Made by a program: the position numbers and the translations under genes. The notes below the pieces were generated by a model. That model was not told the DNA's origin and searched no databases. It saw nothing but the letters and a program-made list of their open reading frames with translations. A stretch of 64,000 nt of DNA. Source: Gammaproteobacteria bacterium (GTDB taxonomy: Bacteria; Pseudomonadota; Gammaproteobacteria; UBA6429; Thiohalophilaceae). The stretch is taken from the NCBI GenBank assembly GCA_016125505.1, contig WGLP01000014.1, positions 17,888 to 81,887 of the forward strand. Reading direction: 5' to 3'. Below are positions 61,283 through 64,000 of the stretch, one piece after another. The number at the start of each line of letters is the position of its first letter. Position 1 is the stretch's first letter.

Positions 61283-61309
61283 AAAAAGGCCTGAAAATCA
61301 GGCCTTTTT
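61283..61309 (-). terminator. Terminator overlapping the end of tusA
   Basis: A perfect 12-bp stem AAAAAGGCCTGA/TCAGGCCTTTTT (61283-61294 with 61298-61309) with a three-base loop. The promoter-proximal arm is formed by the last codons and the TGA of tusA itself. On the minus strand it ends in a T run. Confidence 0.88.
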
Positions 61310-61528
61310 GATTAAGAATTTGAACTTGCCGCCTTCTTCTTTTGATTCTACCAGGGTGTTCCCCGTTTGCTTGGCGAAAGCTTCAAAATCTTTTACTGAA
61401 CCCGGGTCGGTTGCAATGATGTGCAACACCTGCCCGCTTGTCATACCACCCAGGGCTTTCTTCGCCCGCAGAATCGGCAGTGGACAGTTCAAACCGGTTG
61501 CGTCCAGTTCTTGATCAAAATTGGCCAT
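61298..61528 (-). CDS. tusA: Sulfur carrier protein TusA
   Basis: A 76-residue cytoplasmic sulfur-transfer protein. The signature LDATGLNCPLPILRAKKAL contains the persulfide Cys15 of the CPxP motif, followed by VLHIIATDPGSVKDFEAFAK and KFKFLIKKA. In sulfur oxidisers TusA hands sulfur to DsrEFH or the sHdr system; in other bacteria it serves tRNA thiolation. The dsrE2 gene next door favours the dissimilatory role. The start at 61528 follows AGGAGT; the open frame upstream covers the promoter. Confidence 0.95.
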   Translation of the reverse strand: MANFDQELDATGLNCPLPILRAKKALGGMTSGQVLHIIATDPGSVKDFEAFAKQTGNTLVESKEEGGKFKFLIKKA

Positions 61529-61821
61529 CTCGATAACTCCTTTGATTGATTTGTAGTTGACAACTATATCTTTCAATTCGTTGCTGATGAAAGTGGCGGT
61601 CGCAACTCGACACATCTCTCCAACATTCCCATACACTGTAGTAATGCAGGGGGTGAATCAAATTAATAATCAGATATATTACCATATATTGAAACAATCG
61701 CCAGTTTCACTGTCTAATGCCTGTTTATCCGTATCCATAAAAAAATGCTTGTAAATTCAGCAGTATAGGCCAGACCAACAAGATTCAGATGTGGTTCAGA
61801 ATTCCTGTTTATAATGCGCAA

Positions 61822-63273
61822 ATGACGAAATACAGACTCCCGCTTCTTATCCTTTCACTTTGCTTGATCTGTACCACCAACACTTCCATTGCCAAGGAAG
61901 TAGACCTGCCGGATATCGGTGATAGTGGTGCCGCACTCTTGACACCCGCGCAAGAACGGCGTGTGGGTGAAGCCGTCATGCACAACCTCCGCCGCGCCGG
62001 TATGATCGTTGACGATCCCATAGCAACGGCCTACTTAAACCAACTGGGCTATCGTCTGCTTGCGCAGCGCGAAAACCCTGACCAGACCAAATTCACATTT
62101 TTTCTGGTAAATGACAAAAGCATCAATGCATTCGCCCTGCCCGGCGGTTTTATCGGTATCAACTATGGACTGGTCATGGAAACCGATTCCGAGGACGAAC
62201 TTGCGGCAGTGCTGGCCCACGAAATTTCTCACGTCACGCAACGGCATTACGCACGTGCCTACGGCGCCTCCAGTTCCTCGGAATTGCCCGTCATTGCCGC
62301 CATCATCGCCGCAATCGTACTTGGCGCCCATGGTAATGCCGATATCGGACAGGCGGCTATCGCTACTGCCGCGGGAGCCAGTGCGCAGCACCAGATTACA
62401 TTCACTCGTCATAATGAAGAAGAGGCAGATCGAATCGGGATTCAATTATTGGCCAAAGCGGGTTTTGATCCGGAAATGATGGCGGAATTTTTCGAAAAAT
62501 TGGATAAAGAGTCTCGCCTGTATGGCAGCAATATCCCGGCATTTCTGCTCGACCACCCCGTCAATAGTGAACGCATCACCGACGCCCGAAACCGCGCAGA
62601 TCAATTACCCCGCCCAAAACCTCATGACGAATTGATGTATCTCTTGATGCGCGATCGCATCATTGCGGAAAGTGGCTCAGACAAAGAGGCAACAGTAAAG
62701 AAATTCCAGATTAAAATTAATAATACGCAAGGTGAGCAACAAATCGCCGCACGTTACGGATACGTACTAAGCCTGATCAGAGCAGAGAACTATGCTGAAG
62801 CACGCAACCAGATTGACATCCTGTTACAACATGATCCACAACGCATCGCCTTCTTGCTTGTAAAGGCTGAAATCGACCTGAGGTCTGGAAAAATACCAAC
62901 AGCGATCAAAACCTATGAAAAGGCATTGCAGATTTACCCGGCTAATTCTGCGCTAACTTATGATTACGCCAATGCGTTATTGCAGGAGCGTCAATATCAG
63001 AAAGCCGAAACTGTACTCAATACTTTCCTCAAAGTACCGACGGATAATCCAAACTTTTATCAATTACTTGCCCGTGCAACCACCAAAACCGGCAAGCCCG
63101 CCGATGCGCACGAAGCGCTCGCCGAGTATTATTACCAAATCGGCCAGTTGCATCAGGCTATTGACCAAATCAATCTAGCCCTGAAAACAAAAAATCTGGA
63201 TTTCTATACAAACGCGCGACTCGAAGCCCAACTCGCACGCATCAAGGAAGAAGTGCCAAAAGAGGGCAAATAA
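61822..63273 (+). CDS. bepA: M48 family beta-barrel assembly-enhancing protease BepA
   Basis: Periplasmic metalloprotease/chaperone that helps LptD assembly and degrades misfolded outer-membrane proteins. The 483-residue protein has a signal peptide (1-24), the zinc motif H133-E134-x2-H137 (LAHEISHVTQRHYAR) with a third ligand near E199 (RHNEEEADRIG), and a C-terminal TPR region (about 310-475: AARYGYVLSLIRAENYAEAR, AIKTYEKALQIYPANSALTY). The ATG at 61822 gives a proper signal peptide; a start 11 codons upstream would include the TATAAT at 61810-61815. Confidence 0.92.
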   Translation: MTKYRLPLLILSLCLICTTNTSIAKEVDLPDIGDSGAALLTPAQERRVGEAVMHNLRRAGMIVDDPIATAYLNQLGYRLLAQRENPDQTKFTFFLVNDKSINAFALPGGFIGINYGLVMETDSEDELAAVLAHEISHVTQRHYARAYGASSSSELPVIAAIIAAIVLGAHGNADIGQAAIATAAGASAQHQITFTRHNEEEADRIGIQLLAKAGFDPEMMAEFFEKLDKESRLYGSNIPAFLLDHPVNSERITDARNRADQLPRPKPHDELMYLLMRDRIIAESGSDKEATVKKFQIKINNTQGEQQIAARYGYVLSLIRAENYAEARNQIDILLQHDPQRIAFLLVKAEIDLRSGKIPTAIKTYEKALQIYPANSALTYDYANALLQERQYQKAETVLNTFLKVPTDNPNFYQLLARATTKTGKPADAHEALAEYYYQIGQLHQAIDQINLALKTKNLDFYTNARLEAQLARIKEEVPKEGK

Positions 63274-63329
63274 TCCTGCACACTTCAAGAACATTAGTAA
63301 TCGCTAATTTTCTGAGTTTTCATAACCAC

Positions 63330-63441
63330 TTGCGTCAATGATTGATTCATGTATGCTAACGCGACTGCTGTATATTTAAGTGTTATATACTGCGAATAAC
63401 AACGGAAGCGCTTACAAAATAGTTGTAAGATTTCTTTTTTA
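63330..63441 (+). promoter_or_regulatory. Upstream region of the sox genes
   Basis: The gap before soxX holds a possible promoter, TTGCGT (63330-63335) and TATGCT (63352-63357) 16 bases apart. Two dyads follow: GTATAT - 9 bases - ATATAC (63370-63390), placed where a repressor would block transcription, and CTTACAA - 5 bases - TTGTAAG (63411-63429), followed by a T-rich run to 63441 like a weak attenuator. The roles are inferred from position. Confidence 0.4.
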
Positions 63442-63467
63442 AAACCCTTTGACGAGGAGGAGAGAAC

Positions 63468-63836
63468 ATGCGGAAACCCGCTAAGTTGATCCTTGCTGCC
63501 AGTGCTGTTGCAGTTTTGCTTGGTTCTATGACCATGGCACCTGTTCGCAGTGCACATGCAGAGGATATGGTCGCTCTTGGCAAGAAGATTGCTGAAGACC
63601 GCAAAAAAGGTAACTGTTTCACCTGCCATGATTATAAAGGCGCTAATCTGCCTGGCAATATTGGACCACCGCTTGTGGCAATGAAGTCTCGATTCCCAGA
63701 CAAGCAAAAATTGTACGATCAAATCTACGACGCAACAAAAAATAACCCACACACAATCATGCCACCATTCGGTAAAAACGAAGTCCTGACCAAAAAGGAA
63801 GTCGAAGCTGTTACCGACTGGGTATACACCCTTTAA
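63468..63836 (+). CDS. soxX: Thiosulfate-oxidising cytochrome c subunit SoxX
   Basis: Monohaem cytochrome subunit of SoxXA, which attaches thiosulfate to SoxY in the periplasm. The 122-residue precursor has a signal peptide to about residue 31 (SAHA), the haem motif C50-F-T-C53-H54, GNIGPPLVAMKSRFPD, and the likely distal ligand Met98 in HTIMPPFGKNEVL. A very strong ribosome site GAGGAGGAG precedes the ATG. soxY starts 23 bases downstream. Confidence 0.95.
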   Translation: MRKPAKLILAASAVAVLLGSMTMAPVRSAHAEDMVALGKKIAEDRKKGNCFTCHDYKGANLPGNIGPPLVAMKSRFPDKQKLYDQIYDATKNNPHTIMPPFGKNEVLTKKEVEAVTDWVYTL

Positions 63837-63859
63837 TTGTTGAGTTACGGGAGAGAATT

Positions 63860-64000
63860 ATGAAACGTAGAACCTTTTTACAAGGCAGCCTGGCGGGCAG
63901 CGCCGTGGCTGTGGCGGTGGGCGCCGGCTTGCTGAGCCCGCAAACCGTGCTGGCCGCATGGCCCAAGGCGGCGTTCGACGCCAAGAGCGTGCAGGACGCA
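63860..64000 (+). CDS. soxY: Sulfur-carrier protein SoxY, N-terminal part
   Basis: Only the first 47 codons are in the window. They encode a twin-arginine signal peptide (MKRRTFLQGSLAGSAVAVAV, then the hydrophobic core and an Ala-rich cleavage site near VLAAWP) and the start of the mature protein (AFDAKSVQDA). This agrees with SoxY, which carries sulfur intermediates on a C-terminal GGCGG Cys and is exported folded with SoxZ. The place right after soxX supports it. Confidence 0.88.
   Translation, partial: MKRRTFLQGSLAGSAVAVAVGAGLLSPQTVLAAWPKAAFDAKSVQDA

Overview
The window is a chromosomal segment of a sulfur-oxidising gammaproteobacterium. Gene orders are typical of that class (guaBA; ndk-rlmN-pilF-rodZ-hisS-yfgM-bamB-der; trmJ-cysE-iscRSUA-hscBA-fdx-iscX; queA-tgt-yajC-secDF; pcnB-folK-panBCD; nrdR-ribDE-ribBX-ribH-nusB-thiL-pgpA). 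The sulfur genes (soxX, start of soxY, tusA, dsrE2, a SoxXA-binding-protein-like lipoprotein) point to a thiosulfate- or sulfur-oxidising lithotroph, Chromatiales-like as an inference. Almost every base is used: housekeeping genes with strong GC third positions, short gaps, and no phage, insertion sequence or CRISPR array.

Layout. 1-1.8 kb: guaA (cut by the window edge) and guaB. 2-5.8 kb: small lipoprotein, xseA, M23 peptidase, ECF sigma factor with a membrane partner. 5.8-13.8 kb: der, bamB, yfgM, hisS, rodZ, pilF, rlmN, ndk on the minus strand. 14-21.3 kb: the complete isc operon with cysE and trmJ. 21.3-23.2 kb: suhB and three small unknown genes. 23.2-31.4 kb: secF, secD, yajC, tgt, queA, ppc. 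31.5-38.1 kb: pgi, tRNA-Leu(CAA) with a broken partial copy of itself, panD, panC, panB, a deoxynucleoside kinase, folK, pcnB. 38.2-40.9 kb: an operon of rubrerythrin, a GlpC-like Fe-S protein and a DUF3501 protein behind a promoter carrying two dyads. 40.9-45.3 kb: xseB, ispA, dxs, queD, folE2. 45.5-47.7 kb: tonB, exbB, exbD and an unknown exported protein. 47.7-54.9 kb: pgpA, thiL, nusB, ribH, ribBX, ribE, ribD, nrdR, glyA. 55.5-61.6 kb: a proton-pumping pyrophosphatase, two FadL-family outer-membrane proteins, dsrE2, tusA. 61.8-64 kb: bepA, soxX and the start of soxY.

How the genes work together. The right end is oriented to sulfur metabolism: SoxXA/SoxY start periplasmic thiosulfate oxidation, TusA and DsrE2 carry sulfane sulfur in the cytoplasm, and the FadL-type pores may admit hydrophobic substrates (inference). 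The Isc system supplies Fe-S clusters. IspA and Dxs feed isoprenoids, QueD/FolE2/QueA/Tgt serve queuosine and folate pathways, and the rib genes make flavin. Most noteworthy for follow-up are the rubrerythrin/Fe-S/DUF3501 operon with its twin operators, the paired dyads astride a predicted fadL promoter, the tRNA-Leu fragment split by a hairpin-rich element, the degenerate RibA domain of RibBX, and the structured leader of glyA.
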